Shown: positions 10,796-21,376 of the stretch, one piece after another
Layout of the letters: each line of letters starts with the position of its first letter
Numbering within the stretch: position 1 is the first letter of the stretch
Origin: Perca fluviatilis
Lineage: Eukaryota > Chordata > Actinopteri > Perciformes > Percidae
Length of the DNA stretch: 64,000 nucleotides
Assembly (NCBI RefSeq): GCF_010015445.1
Contig: NC_053112.1
Coordinates: 4,713,886 to 4,777,885 of the forward strand
Direction: 5' to 3'
Position numbers and translations under genes: made by a program
The notes under the pieces: model-generated
Seen by the model: the letters and a program-made list of their open reading frames with translations, nothing else
What the model was told of the DNA's origin: nothing
The model's database searches: none

Positions 10796-11572
10796 TAGGG
10801 CTGTCAAAATTAACGCGTTAATTTTTGCGTTAATTTTTTAATATTTAACTCGTTAAAAAAAATTAACGAAATTAATGCAGCTGTGTTTGTTTACTTCATG
10901 TGGCGGCTGAGAAACGTAATACGTCTCCATAAGAGCAGGCGGCGCTACTCTAGGAGGGACTTACCTGATGGAAGTAGGCCTACGGGCCAGTCAAGAGTTG
11001 AAACATGGACCAGTAAGATCCCAAAAGAGAAAAAAGACGATGTGTTAGAATCCAGAAATGAATGAGCACGGGCTATAAACATAGACAGTATATAAGGCTA
11101 TAAACGGGACCGAGTACTAGTTCCGACATGTTGTCTCGTCAGGAGAGAGGCGCCACCGGTAAGCTGCTGTTTCGCTACATTGAGCTGCGGTTTAAGTTTG
11201 ATTTGTCTCGACTGCTGTGCTGCCGATGTGTACGTGCGCGATTTGTTTGCTTGATAACTGTTACGTTGGTCACGCTGATAAAACCTTATTTGCAGTCTGA
11301 TGTTTAACGCTGTCGACTCGATAGTATCCGTGACTATATTCCAGTAAATGTTTGAAATTGGTGCGTCTCACTGTCACACAAGCTACTTCCTGGTTGCGGT
11401 GCTGGAAGGGAAATGTAGTCAATCGCTTTACATTGGTAATGGATTGCTGTGCACAGCGTCGCTATCTAAAACTACACTCACTGTTTTCCCTTTAGGCCAA
11501 CATACACCTTTGTGGTTTTGGGTTACTGGTTTAATGTGTAACATTGATATTGATATTGATGTGCATTTCCAA

Positions 11573-12087
11573 CCTGATCTCACAGAATTCCGTAAAATGG
11601 GCACGGACCCTTAACTCAAAATCCGTGGCAGTTTCACGGAATTACAACAAAATCCGTTAAACTGTCACGGAAGAATTCCGTGTAATGAACACGGATCGCC
11701 GAAAACGAAATACGGGCTTACGTGACACGCGGATCGCCGAAAAAAAAACGGTGGGTGGGCTTACGGTTCCGTGACACGCGACAAGAACGGGACGGTTGGG
11801 TTCAGGAAAAGGTCGTGGGTGGGCTTACGGTTCCGTGCCACACGCGGGACACGCTTAAAAAATAAAATAAAAATACAACCGACAAATGCCACACGCGGGA
11901 CGCGAACTCCGCTCTCCTGAGTGAAAGTCCTGTTTTACCCATCCACCACCCTCAACCAACTTGGGGACTTTACATCGGCGTTGTTTTCCGTGGTGGTGGT
12001 ACGGAATTTTCACACATTCCGTACCACCACCACGGAATGAGTTGTTACCAGTCCGTGCCCATTTTACGGAATTCAGTGAGACCAGGC
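11573..12087. mobile_element. Nested foldback element
   Basis: The ends 'cctgatctcacagaattccg' and 'cggaattcagtgagaccagg' are inverted copies, and the phrase 'aaaatgggcacgga' recurs inverted inside the other end. The interior is full of short 'cacggaatt' and 'gtgggtgggcttacgg' repeats. It lies within the hAT at 10796-12609, so it inserted later. Confidence 0.75.
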
Positions 12088-12193
12088 TGGCATTTCTGTG
12101 TTTAGATATATGTGCTTTGCTTAGTCATTCAGATTAAACACTATGTATATTATAATATTTATGATATTAAGTACTGCCTAGATTGTAATTTAT

Positions 12194-12195
<2 letters not shown>

Positions 12196-12247
<52 letters not shown>
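12196..12247. repeat. (TA)n microsatellite
   Basis: About 25 uninterrupted TA dinucleotides inside the hAT element. Confidence 0.95.
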
Positions 12248-12251
<4 letters not shown>

Positions 12252-12670
12252 GTATATATAATTTGTATATTATTCAGAATATGGTATATTAGGTATGTGG
12301 CTAATATTGGGGGTGGTGACAAAAATCTGCTCTCAAGTCGGACAGTTTCTAGCCGTTTCAGCAGCCTTCAGCAGGACTAAATAAGCCAAATTGTTGCTGC
12401 TGTTGTTCTGAAAGATATTAAACATTCTGAACTTAGCAGAACCTTTCCTTGTTTGTTTTTTCTTCATATTTGCAAAGTTAAGTGATTTAGCATTTAAATA
12501 TCCATTACTACAAGCTTCAGTCTCAATTTAAAAATGCGATTAATCGTGATTAACTACAGCAAAATGTGCGATTAATTAGTAAATTTTTTTTAATCGATTG
12601 ACAGCCCTATTTTTTATACATCACAAAGTGTCCATGAAAACCAGCGTACGCAACGTTTATACATGAGGCC

Positions 12671-13259
12671 CCAGAACTTTATCTGAACCTTTGGGCAGGC
12701 AAGCGGGGTTAAGACCGTAAACAAAGAGAAGGGTGCTAACGTTAGGCTAAGGCTAACTCCTTATTGGCTATCACTTTGCAGCATTTTCCTCGCCATTGTA
12801 CAGTCTTTAGCAAACAAAATGGATGATCCTCAGCTGCAGATCACCACTCGTAAATGTATTATGGACTGCAACATCATGATGTTCACGGAAACATGGTAAC
12901 AACAGCGCTGTGCAACAGCATCTGTGAATGATGAGTATGATGCTATGAAAGCGAGACACACGAGTGTAGATGACGTTACCTACCCACGCAGTAACTAATC
13001 ACATTCCCTCTCACACACATTGGCCAACTCTGGCAGACTCACTCTCTCCTCCTTCTCAACATGAAATAAAAAAATAAAAAGTCACTAAATTTGCAGGTCG
13101 CACAAGTGTGAGTAGTTTTAAAAATTACTCGCACCGTCTCAAATAATGGTCGGTGGCAGTTTGGAGCCCTGCCCCTTAAGAACTTATCTGGAACGACACG
13201 TCAAACATGAAATTATGTGTCGACAAATTTTTATAATCAACGTCGTTGATAATGTCGAC
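12671..13259. repeat. Tandem-duplication block, unit B spacer (left half)
   Basis: The first part (12671-12735, 'ccagaactttatctgaacct' then 'gcaggcaagcggggttaag') equals 24684-24740 and includes a sliver of the NACHT exon end. The rest (12880-13259) equals unit A 9140-9510. It is cut at 13259 by the 7-kb element and continues at 20294. Confidence 0.75.
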
Positions 13260-13820
13260 CAGGGCCGGTTCTAGCCCTTTGGCTGCCCTAGGCGAGATTG
13301 AGTTTTGTGCCCCCCCCCCCCCAGTCTCACATTGCCAGATCTCCACAGTGCAATAGAGTAGCAATGTATGTTCATTTTAGTTTCTAGCTTCCATGTAAGT
13401 TAGATGGCACCAAAATTTGGTCTAATCATAACTGGTCTGGCAACCCAAAGGCCAGTGTTTTGTTTCCAGATTTGTGTGCATGGTGACTTATGATGGGGGG
13501 GGTCTGGGGGTCCACCCCCTGAAAATGTTGAGCATTAAATACTTAATTTCCTGCATTCTGGTGAATTTTATTTTTTTTACCTTTTTCTGAATCAATTTAT
13601 GTTGGAAATATGTTTATCTTAAGGGAAACAGAGATTACAATCCAAATATAAAAACATAATGGAATATATTGCAGTAAGGCTCTCAGGCATTCTGTATTGC
13701 TTTCATCTATTTATTCTCCTTTGGATCGATGTTTCTAATTATATCTGAGTCAGCACACATGTAGCCTAGGCAACATTTACTCTTCCCATTTTTGCTTCTT
13801 TTGTTGAGGAAGTAACCACC

Positions 13821-15469
13821 TTAAAGGTGCAATATGTAATATTGTGTGTAATACTGGCAGCTAGCGGTTAAAATAGTTACTGCACTACCAATTCAAAATA
13901 CTGGAGAGTCGTCTCCCCCGCCCCCTCCTGCCCAGACTCGAAGTTCACGGGGGTTGCCAGGCTGAGACCGCAGCATTCACAACAACGTTGCTAGACACTT
14001 TTCTCACATAGCCAGACATTACTCCACAGCACAGCAGAGTAGCTAACGTTAGATGCTAGTCTCACATAGCCAGACGTTACTCCACAGCACAGCGGAGTAG
14101 CTAACGGTAGATGCTAGTCTCACATAGCCAGACATTACTCCACAGCACAGCGGAGTAGCTAACGGTAGATGCTAGTCTCACATAGCCAGACATTACTCCA
14201 CAGCACAGCAGAGTAGCTAACGGTAGATGCTAGTCTCACATAGCCAGACATTACTCCACAGCACAGCGGAGTAGCTAACGGTAGATGCTAGTCTCACATA
14301 GCCAGACATTACTCCACAGCACAGCAGAGTAGCTAACGTTAGATGCTAGTCTCACATAGCCAGACATTACTCCACAGCACAGCGGAGTAGCTAACGGTAG
14401 ATGCTGGCTATATTGTCATAAAAGCCCGTGCTCACGCGGAGCTCTGTAACCAACTGACAGACACACTTTTTCGCCTTAAAATTACAGTATGAACCGCTAA
14501 AAACACAACAACCTCACTGTCCTCTCCACACGCGAGTCAGGCACACTTCCTCGGCTTAGAATTACAATACGAAACGCTAAAAATACCACTAGCTACCTTA
14601 CCGACGGAACACACTTCATTGGCTTAGAATTACGGCAACAATCGCTAAACACACTGCAAACTCACAGTCCTCTCTTCCTGATTTACAGCCCCCCTCTCGT
14701 GGCTTAAAATAACTCACCGTTGTCGGCTGCAGCCGCTGACGAGGCTATACGCTGTAAACAGCCGTGGGCTGCTTGTCTGGTCCTCCCGGTAACGTTAGCA
14801 GGGTTAGCATGGCGGCGTTAACCAGGACCAGTCGGGATCACTTTACTGGCTGTGTCTCAATTGCTTTTGCGTGTAACCAACTCGGGTACTCTAGCTATAT
14901 AATTCAATGTGAGTACACAAATGTTGAAATGACAAAAAATGCCCCTAGTAGCTGTGATAAATTAGCCTGAAGCTAATGCTTACCTGTTCAGGAGAAAATA
15001 AGCCAACTCTGCGACCTTTTGGGATCTAAGCTGTCTCCATTTTTCAAATACATCTCCAATATTTACCAGGGGGTTGTTATGTCTCTGGTCACACAACTGT
15101 TAGTAACATGCTGTTTTCTTTTATTTAATGTCATGTAGAATCTATCTCCATTGATCCTGTTTGTTTGTTTGCTGCTTTCATGGCTGTACTACCGTTACAG
15201 CTGTAGCTCGCTGGGTTTACGTTTTTACAGGTATATCTGGCAACCCGGCCTGGCTGTCAAACTGGGCCGTTGATAACAACACACACACAACACACATAAA
15301 CACAAATTCTGTCACGGAATGTAAATTTCAAAAAGAAAAAATACTGACATTAGCATTGTTGTCAGAAAAGATAGTATTTCAGTTTAACATGTTTCCTTAA
15401 TATCTGATGAGGCATTGGTGTCATTTTTGGATTTATTACAGTACAAATATTACATATTGGACCTTTAAA
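13821..15469. mobile_element. Non-autonomous DNA element with 58-bp internal array
   Basis: The ends 'ttaaaggtgcaatatgtaat' and 'attacatattggacctttaa' are inverted copies. The interior contains a 58-bp minisatellite and no frame with recognisable motifs. It is nested in the element at 13260-20293. Confidence 0.8.
14000..14405. repeat. 58-bp tandem repeat, about 7 copies
   Basis: The unit begins 'tagtctcacatagccagaca' and recurs every 58 bases (14057, 14115, 14173 and onward), with alternating 'cagcggag/cagcagag' and 'aacggtag/aacgttag' variants. Confidence 0.95.
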
Positions 15470-15609
15470 TGTGCATATTAAAATTATTGACCTGAATGAT
15501 ACATTAATTCATTTTAATGAATTAATAAACCCCTGGACTGTAATATTTCAGATGTGTTTGAGCAAGATTTCTGCTCATGTTCAAAACTTTGTGCACATTC
15601 AAAATACAG

Positions 15610-16457
15610 TGGGCTAGATTTATCAAGCCGTTTGCGCCTGTTTCCAGGCGCTAATTGGTCGCAAAGACGGACGTAACCGATGCGGGCTATTTACAAACAG
15701 GGCGCACTTGGGTAAAATGGCAGATTGTCTGCCACATGAGCGAGAAGAGACAAGTTGCGCTTTCAATATGCGTTCGTGGGAGGGTCATGGGGAAAGTGGG
15801 AGTTCCACCCAAAAAGGTGGGAGGATAAGCGCAAAGTGCGCCTAATTATATACTCCGTGGTATTTACAAAGACTGTCAGTAAGAGCGCGCCTCTATTGTG
15901 AGGGGGAAATTCTCCGCCTCTTAAAGCAGGTCTGAACCAGCCGCAATCGAGTAGACCTTTATGCCGCTGGTGAAATGGCAACAGTAATCTGAGCATGACG
16001 AAGACATAGGCGAGGCTGAAAATATCGTTAACACAAGAATCACCCTTTGTCAGTGAACACAACATCATTTAGCGTTACAGATCAAGCAGCCATGCAATAT
16101 TAGAGTTACTGGAAGAAATCAAAGATTAAATTGAATCTCCCACTCAGTGTTCACATCCCATTCCAGCAGTTGTTAAACTCCTCGCTACATTACAAATATA
16201 TCGGCATCAGGATCATTTAAATAGTCATAGCATCAGCAGTGGGAATATCACAGTCTGCACTCAGCCATATCATAGCACCAGTACTGCTTTGCTACAGCGC
16301 AATTTACGGTCTAGTGGGCGGAGAAAGACGCTGATTGGCTGATGGGTGTCAGGGTTGATAAATACTACGCAGAATGTGGAAGCATAGCGTGCGCTATTAC
16401 CGAACTCGCATAAACAGACGCAGCGCAAACTGCGCCAGTGTTAGTAAATCTGGCCCA
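15610..16457. mobile_element. MITE with TGGGCYAGATTTA ends
   Basis: The left end is 'tgggctagatttatcaa' and the right end, inverted, is 'tgggccagatttactaa'; 'gcgc' rich inner termini (tttgcgcc / ggcgcagtttgcgc) extend the match. No transposase frame is visible. Confidence 0.75.
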
Positions 16458-16999
16458 GTATATCTAATCTGTGTTCTCTCTGGTTTGGAGGAGTTGTGAT
16501 ATTGTGAGAAAATAAAGTGATAATACAATAGACTATTACAAGAATAAAGTCACTATATTTCAGAAAGTAATCCACCTGCACATTAGCCTGCTGTGCATTA
16601 CGTGATTGCTTTGCTGATACGGTAGATGTCAGACCTCCTGACAGACTCAGAGCCCCGTTTGGGACGCTGGTCTCTGAATGCGACAGTTTAGGGAAGTGGC
16701 TTCTAGGCTAGGCTGCTCTACATCAGAGGTGGAAACACAAAACTAGGCAGAAATAGGGACACATCTGCTGCAGCATGCCCACAGCAGAGCGCGTCCATTA
16801 GAAACCTGAAGCTGCACTGACCACGGAAGGTGCGCTGCTGCAGCTCCGTGTCTGTGCCGCTGCTCGTCTCTATTTCTACAGCGAGAGTGGACACTAAGCG
16901 ACGCACAGGTCTGCTTCAGAGCTCCGTGTGTTTGAGTCTGGAAACGTCACGTAATGAAAAATTGACAAGTAAACGTGTGGCTGAGGGGGCGCCCTAGGA
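16458..16999. other. Composite-element interior, no gene recognised
   Basis: Sequence of the 7-kb composite element between nested insertions. It ends with 'gggggcgccctagga', which resembles the 'gccctaggc' motif found near both ends of the composite element. No coding frame is recognised. Confidence 0.4.
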
Positions 17000-18149
17000 T
17001 GATCATGTTTAATGGGGTGATAGAATGCAAAACTGATTTTACCCTGTCATAGTTGAATAACGACAGTTCGGTGGGTAAATAGGACATACATAGAAGCTCA
17101 AAATCCCATTGACACCCCTTTACTATGAAAATCTCATATTTTGAAACTGCCGCTGAAAACGGGCGAATCCCAACAAAGCTGAGTTGCTTACGCAAGCATC
17201 TCAAAATCCGGAACCTTAAGAGAACAGTCACGCCCCAACATTTACATAGGCTACACAACTGACCTGAGATCAGGTAGTACATTTACATAGGCTACACAAC
17301 TGACCTGAGATCAGGTAGTCTTCTGAATCTAGCTAGGTCACGCAGATCTCTGCTATTCCATTACAAAATTCACTTCTGAAACTTTTTTATGCGAGAAATC
17401 AACTATGTAAAGCTCAAATATGGGCCGTTTTACAAAAATGGATGGCTAATTGCAAATGTTGTCCGACTGTGTGTCGGAGTTCAGCGCCGGTGCTGCCTGT
17501 GTTGTTGCCTCGCTGCCCAGCCTGCCTTCCTTCACACACCCCGGCCTGCTCTGAGGTACTTGGAGCTCCGTTATGGCTTGCAGCCGACAGCACTCCATAC
17601 CCGCGCAAAGTCACCGGTTTTTGGATAATGGACTACTACACGCTGGTGCTCTGACAGAGCTCCAGGGCCTGCAGCTCCCCTCTTCCTGCTAGCTAAATGC
17701 CCGGTGTATGTGAGTGAGAGCGCGGTCAGCGAGCTTGTTGCACCAGCAATCTGTTACCACAGGTTCCAGTTAATATTTTAATGTGTGTAATTATGATGTG
17801 TTGAGTTATTTAAACAAACGATTGGGGAAATAAACGCCGCTTGTCCGTGAGTCTCATTGATAGAGACTGCTGCTGGATGTAGCTCTATCAATGAGAGCTA
17901 GCTAGCCTCCTCTTAGAATTCCTCTGGAATTCACAAATATTCATTAACTTGAAATCGGACACCGTTGTTAGCTTTATAAGACCTTTAGGGAGATCTTGAA
18001 TAAGTGGCGTGATGAAATTCAAACTGTAAATATACAGAAATTACGCCAAAAATGAAGCTAACTATCCGTGATTTGTAGCTAGCTACACATAGCTAGGATT
18101 GAAGGGACAGTCATAGCTAACGAAACCCCCACTGTTCTGACCGGAAGCA

Positions 18150-19252
18150 GCATGTGAAGCTGGGGAAAGACATCTCCGACTCACAGACCATCAGCACCGG
18201 ATCCCCTCAGGGCTGTGTTCTTTCTCCCCTACTCTTCTCCCTCTACACCAACAGCTGCACCTCCAGTCATCAATCCGTCAAGCTTCTAAAGTTTGCGGAC
18301 GACACCTCCCTCATCGGACTCATCTCTGATGGAGACGAGTCCGCCTACAGGTCGGAGGCTGACCACCTGGTGAAGTGGTGCAACCAAAACAACCTAGATC
18401 TCAACGCTCTAAAGACAGTGGAGATGGTTGTGGACTTCAGGAAGAATTCAGCCCCACCTGCCCCTATCACCCTCTGTGAATCCACAATTAACATTGTGGA
18501 GTCTTTCCGCTTCCTGGGAACTACAATCTCCCAGGACCTCAAGTGGGAGCTGAACATCAGCTCCCTCGTCAAGAAAGCACAACAGAGGATGTACTTCCTG
18601 CGGCAGCTGAAGAAATTCAACCTGCCAAAGACAATGATGGTGCACTTCTACACAGCCATCATTGAGTCCATCCTCACATCCTCCATCACCATCTGGTACA
18701 CTGCTGCCACTGTCCAAGGGCAGACTGCAGCGTGTCATTCGGTCAGCTGAGAAGGTGATTGGCTGCAATCTGCCACCGCTCCAGGACCTTTACGCCACCA
18801 GGACTCTGAAGCGTGCTGGAAAGATTGTGGCTGACCCCTCCCACCCCGGACACAAACTCTTTGAGCTACTCCCCTCTGGCAGGAGGCTGAGGTCCATCAG
18901 GACCAAAACCTCACGTCACAAGGACAGCTTTTTCCCCTCCGCTACTAGCCTTATTAACAAGGCCCGGAAACCACCCTGACTCTCTCCACACCCACCTCTG
19001 GCTCTACATGCCACTGTACTTAATCTGCTCTTTTTATCTTAACTGTTACTCTTATTTTATTATGTTACATCCTGTGTGTGTATATATATACACATATATT
19101 TATATATTTATACTTATATTGTCTGTTCTGTTAACCTGTTTGTTTAACTTATTTTAGATAATGTGTGACAGGCACCTACGACACCAAAACAAATTCCTTG
19201 TATGTGTAAAAAATGTACTTGGCAATAAAGCTTTTCTGATTCTGATTCTGAA
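18150..19252 (+). mobile_element. 5'-truncated LINE (L2/Rex1-like) with (TTCTGA)n-type tail
   Basis: Only the 3' third of the element remains. It encodes the second half of a reverse transcriptase, a 3' untranslated region with a TA-rich stretch, and ends in 'aataaagcttttctgattct' followed by short repeats of the last hexamer. The 5' truncation at about 18150 is typical of target-primed reverse transcription. It is related to the LINE at 56279-57870. Confidence 0.85.
18154..18979 (+). pseudogene. LINE reverse transcriptase, C-terminal part, frameshifted
   Basis: The translation begins just before RT motif B (TGSPQGCVLSPLLFSLYTN), continues through the catalytic motif FADDTSLIG, then 'VEMVVDFRKN' and 'KKAQQRMYFLRQLKKFNL', the thumb region of L2/Rex1-like fish LINEs. 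At about 18715 the frame shifts by one base; the C terminus continues in another frame (GRLQRVIRSAEKVIGCNLPP to the stop at 18979). The endonuclease and the first half of RT are missing, so the copy is dead. Confidence 0.85.
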
Positions 19253-20293
19253 AATTCATTAACTTGAAATCGGACACCGTTGTTAGCTTTATAAGACCTT
19301 TAGGGAGATCTTGTATAAGTGGCGTGATGAAATTCAAACTGTAAATATACTCGAATTACGACCAAAAATTAAGCTAACTAGCCGTGATTTGTAGCTACAC
19401 ATAGATAGGATTGAAGGGACAGTCGCAGCTAACGAAACACCTAGCTAAATTTAACAAATATTAACTTGAAATCGGACACCGTTGTTAGGTTTATAAGACA
19501 TTTAGATGTTGTATAGCTAAGTGGCGTGACATTGTGTGTAACATGTGGTAAGAGATTGCTGGTGTAACAAGCTAGCAGGAAGAGGGGAGTTGCAGGCCCT
19601 GGAGCTCTGTCAGGGCTGCCAGCCTAACGGAGCCCACAGCAGGCCCTGGAGCTCTGTCAGGGCTGCCAGCCTAACGGAGCTCACAGCAGGCTGGGGTCTG
19701 TGAAGGAAGGCTAGTCCGACACACAGTCTTACCATATTTGCAATTAGCCATAAATGTTCGTAAAACGGCCCATATTTGAGCTTTATATAGTTGATTTCTC
19801 ACATAAAAAAGTCTCAGAAGTGAATTTGGTAATGAAACCTTGCAGTGTCTGGAATATGAGATTCTGTCGCTTCTCTAATGGTTGTGTATTGGGGATTCGC
19901 TCAACCAATCAGCGCGCATCTCTAATGTCTGCGTATGGCAATTCGCTCAACCAATCAGCGCGCAGCTCATCTAAATATTCACGACCATACCATATTTGGA
20001 AGAAAAGCTCTTGTTTCAAATAGGGCCAAAACACAGGGATGCATAACGGCCAATAAAACATCAACCAGGCCATTTTCAGCCCAACCAATGTTACATATCC
20101 AATTAGGAGACCATAAGGAACAGTGTGTACTCAATATAATCATTCTATCACCCCTTTAATAAACACGTTTTATTTCGCTTGTCGTTCTAATTCTATTATT
20201 AATGGGAAGTAGACCTAAGGGCAACATGGCGTCCCCAACACTTTTGACGCCCTAGGCAATCGCCTTGGTCGCCTATGGCAATCGCCAGCCCTG

Positions 20294-20502
20294 ATCTCGA
20301 CTAATCGTTGCAGCCCTAGTTGCGTGTAGGTGACAGTTTCATGTGATTCTATGTTGCTTCATGAAGCTTTGAGGTGTTAAAACTAATTAGAAAATATTAA
20401 TAATCAGACCTGACTCACACATGTTGAACATCAGAATTGGATCATTTTCAGGAGTATGGTCAACAGGAGAGTTTTAGCCAGCTGGACACTAATTTAAATA
20501 AC
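20294..20502. repeat. Tandem-duplication block, unit B spacer (right half)
   Basis: Continues the sequence interrupted at 13259. It matches unit A 9512-9710 and unit C 24895-25085, with landmarks 'gttgcttcatgaagctttga' and 'ggtcaacaggagagttt'. Confidence 0.8.
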
Positions 20503-20880
20503 TACCCTGGAAATCCAGAGTTTTCGCGAGAGCACAATTTGAATTAGCTCAGCGAGTTACTCTGGCATGGAGTAATGATGCTCATTAACTATGCCCTTGT
20601 AGCCGAGCTGCACCAGTTACATCGGTGTATCTGATATAGGCAGGCCAGAGGCAAGCTAAACAGATGACGACAGTTTAATCTACCAGGTAGCTCCTTTGGT
20701 GGCTAAGCATGTGGCTCTGGATATGTCACCCTGTGTATTGTTGTGATTGGTCGTAGCGTTATCCAATTGCGTGCAGTGAGATTTTCAAATGCATGCTTGG
20801 TGCTGCACCTCGAGTTGGGCCGTTTTCATCATTACTCAGTGCCAGACCCTTTCAGATTTGGGTCTGGATTTCTAGGCTAC
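20503..20880. mobile_element. Short MITE with CCTRGAAATCCAGA ends
   Basis: The ends 'ccctggaaatccagag' and 'ggtctggatttctagg' are inverted copies. Unit A at 9710-9740 keeps only the right end ('gggtctggatttctaggcta'), so either the element was deleted there or only a fragment was copied. Confidence 0.65.
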
Positions 20881-21039
20881 ATTGTCACCACATGATATTA
20901 GATATATGAAGGGAATATTTCATCTATGTTCATTTTAACAAGAAAGAAAAGTAAACAACTCCGAGTTTAAGTTTCCCAAAGTCCACATTACTTGTATTAT
21001 GAATCATCACAAACATACTGTGCATCTCGATGTTCTTAC

Positions 21040-21216
21040 CAGAGTCTCTGGAGTTTGCAGTTGGGACTTTTTAGACCGTCAGAGAGCAGCTCCACTCCAG
21101 AGTCAGTCAGCAGATAGTTTCCACTCAGGTCTAACTCCTCCAGACCAGAAGACTTTGAGCTGAGAACTGATGAAATGTTCTCGCAACATCTGTCGGTGAG
21201 GTCACAGTAACTTAAC
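21040..21216 (-). CDS. NLR gene, LRR exon
   Basis: A 177-bp exon with acceptor 'ctttag' and donor 'gtaaga', phase 2 at both ends. It encodes [20 protein letters not shown], then [16 protein letters not shown], that is two leucine-rich repeats. It is almost identical in sequence to the exon at 26892-27068, and the introns on both sides also match, so it arose by duplication of the NACHT-end/LRR block. Confidence 0.9.
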
Positions 21217-21331
21217 CTAAAGATAAAAACAAAATGACTGTTAACATTTAGAAAACACTTCCCTCTGTTCTCTACAGTTAAACACAACCATAGAGCTGCA
21301 GAGCTGTTGGGTTTCTCGAGGTTGAATACTT

Positions 21332-21376
21332 ATGAAGTTTTCTTTGATGCTTTGAGCACTGGCAGTAAGGAGGCGC
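21332..21376 (-). pseudogene. Relic of the NACHT exon 3' end (unit B), split by a LINE
   Basis: This matches the end of the functional NACHT exon at 27186-27221 and is followed by the same intron. The donor is again 'cttcataagt' instead of 'ctttgtaagt', the same mutation as in unit A. The next bases of the relic ('cctctccagaactttatctg') are found 3.3 kb away at about 24678-24700, on the far side of the LINE. Confidence 0.8.

Larger units (their letters stand above)
10796..12609. mobile_element. hAT element, non-autonomous, with exact 8-bp target duplication
   Basis: The ends are 'tagggctgtcaaaattaacg' and 'aatcgattgacagcccta', flanked by a perfect 8-bp duplication 'ttttttat' (10788-10795 and 12610-12617), diagnostic of the hAT superfamily. 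A second copy of the family with transposase remains is at 31580-32593; the two share an internal stretch ('gccaaattgttgctgctgtt'). The interior here is interrupted by the foldback element at 11573-12087 and a TA microsatellite. Confidence 0.9.
17935..19540. repeat. Direct repeats flanking the truncated LINE
   Basis: A sequence of about 190 bp starting 'ttcattaacttgaaatcgga' occurs at 17938-18127 and again at 19255-19440, with a third partial copy at 19460-19540. The LINE lies between copies one and two. The repeat is much too long for a LINE target duplication, so it is a pre-existing tandem repeat of the inverted-repeat element into which the LINE inserted. Confidence 0.85.
17000..20160. 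repeat. Large inverted repeat around a truncated LINE
   Basis: The left arm (about 17000-17700) and right arm (about 19560-20160) are inverted copies. Examples are 'gctcaaatatgggccgtttt' at 17411 versus its inverse at about 19762, and 'ggggtgatagaatg' at 17013 versus its inverse near 20140. The right arm has diverged and carries its own short direct repeats ('ccctggagctctgtcagggc' twice near 19600-19660). It is probably a foldback element that was later split. Confidence 0.7.
13260..20293. mobile_element. 7.0-kb composite hAT-type element with nested insertions
   Basis: The element interrupts the unit B spacer that is continuous in unit A, which fixes both borders. The ends are 'cagggccggttctagc' and 'ggcaatcgccagccctg', giving a CAGGGCYGG inverted terminus. 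The flanks are 'atgtcgac' and 'atctcgac', an 8-bp duplication with one mismatch, as expected for hAT. Inside are a second MITE (13821-15469), another (15610-16457), a large inverted repeat (17000-20160) and a truncated LINE (18150-19252). No intact hAT transposase frame is visible. Confidence 0.75.
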
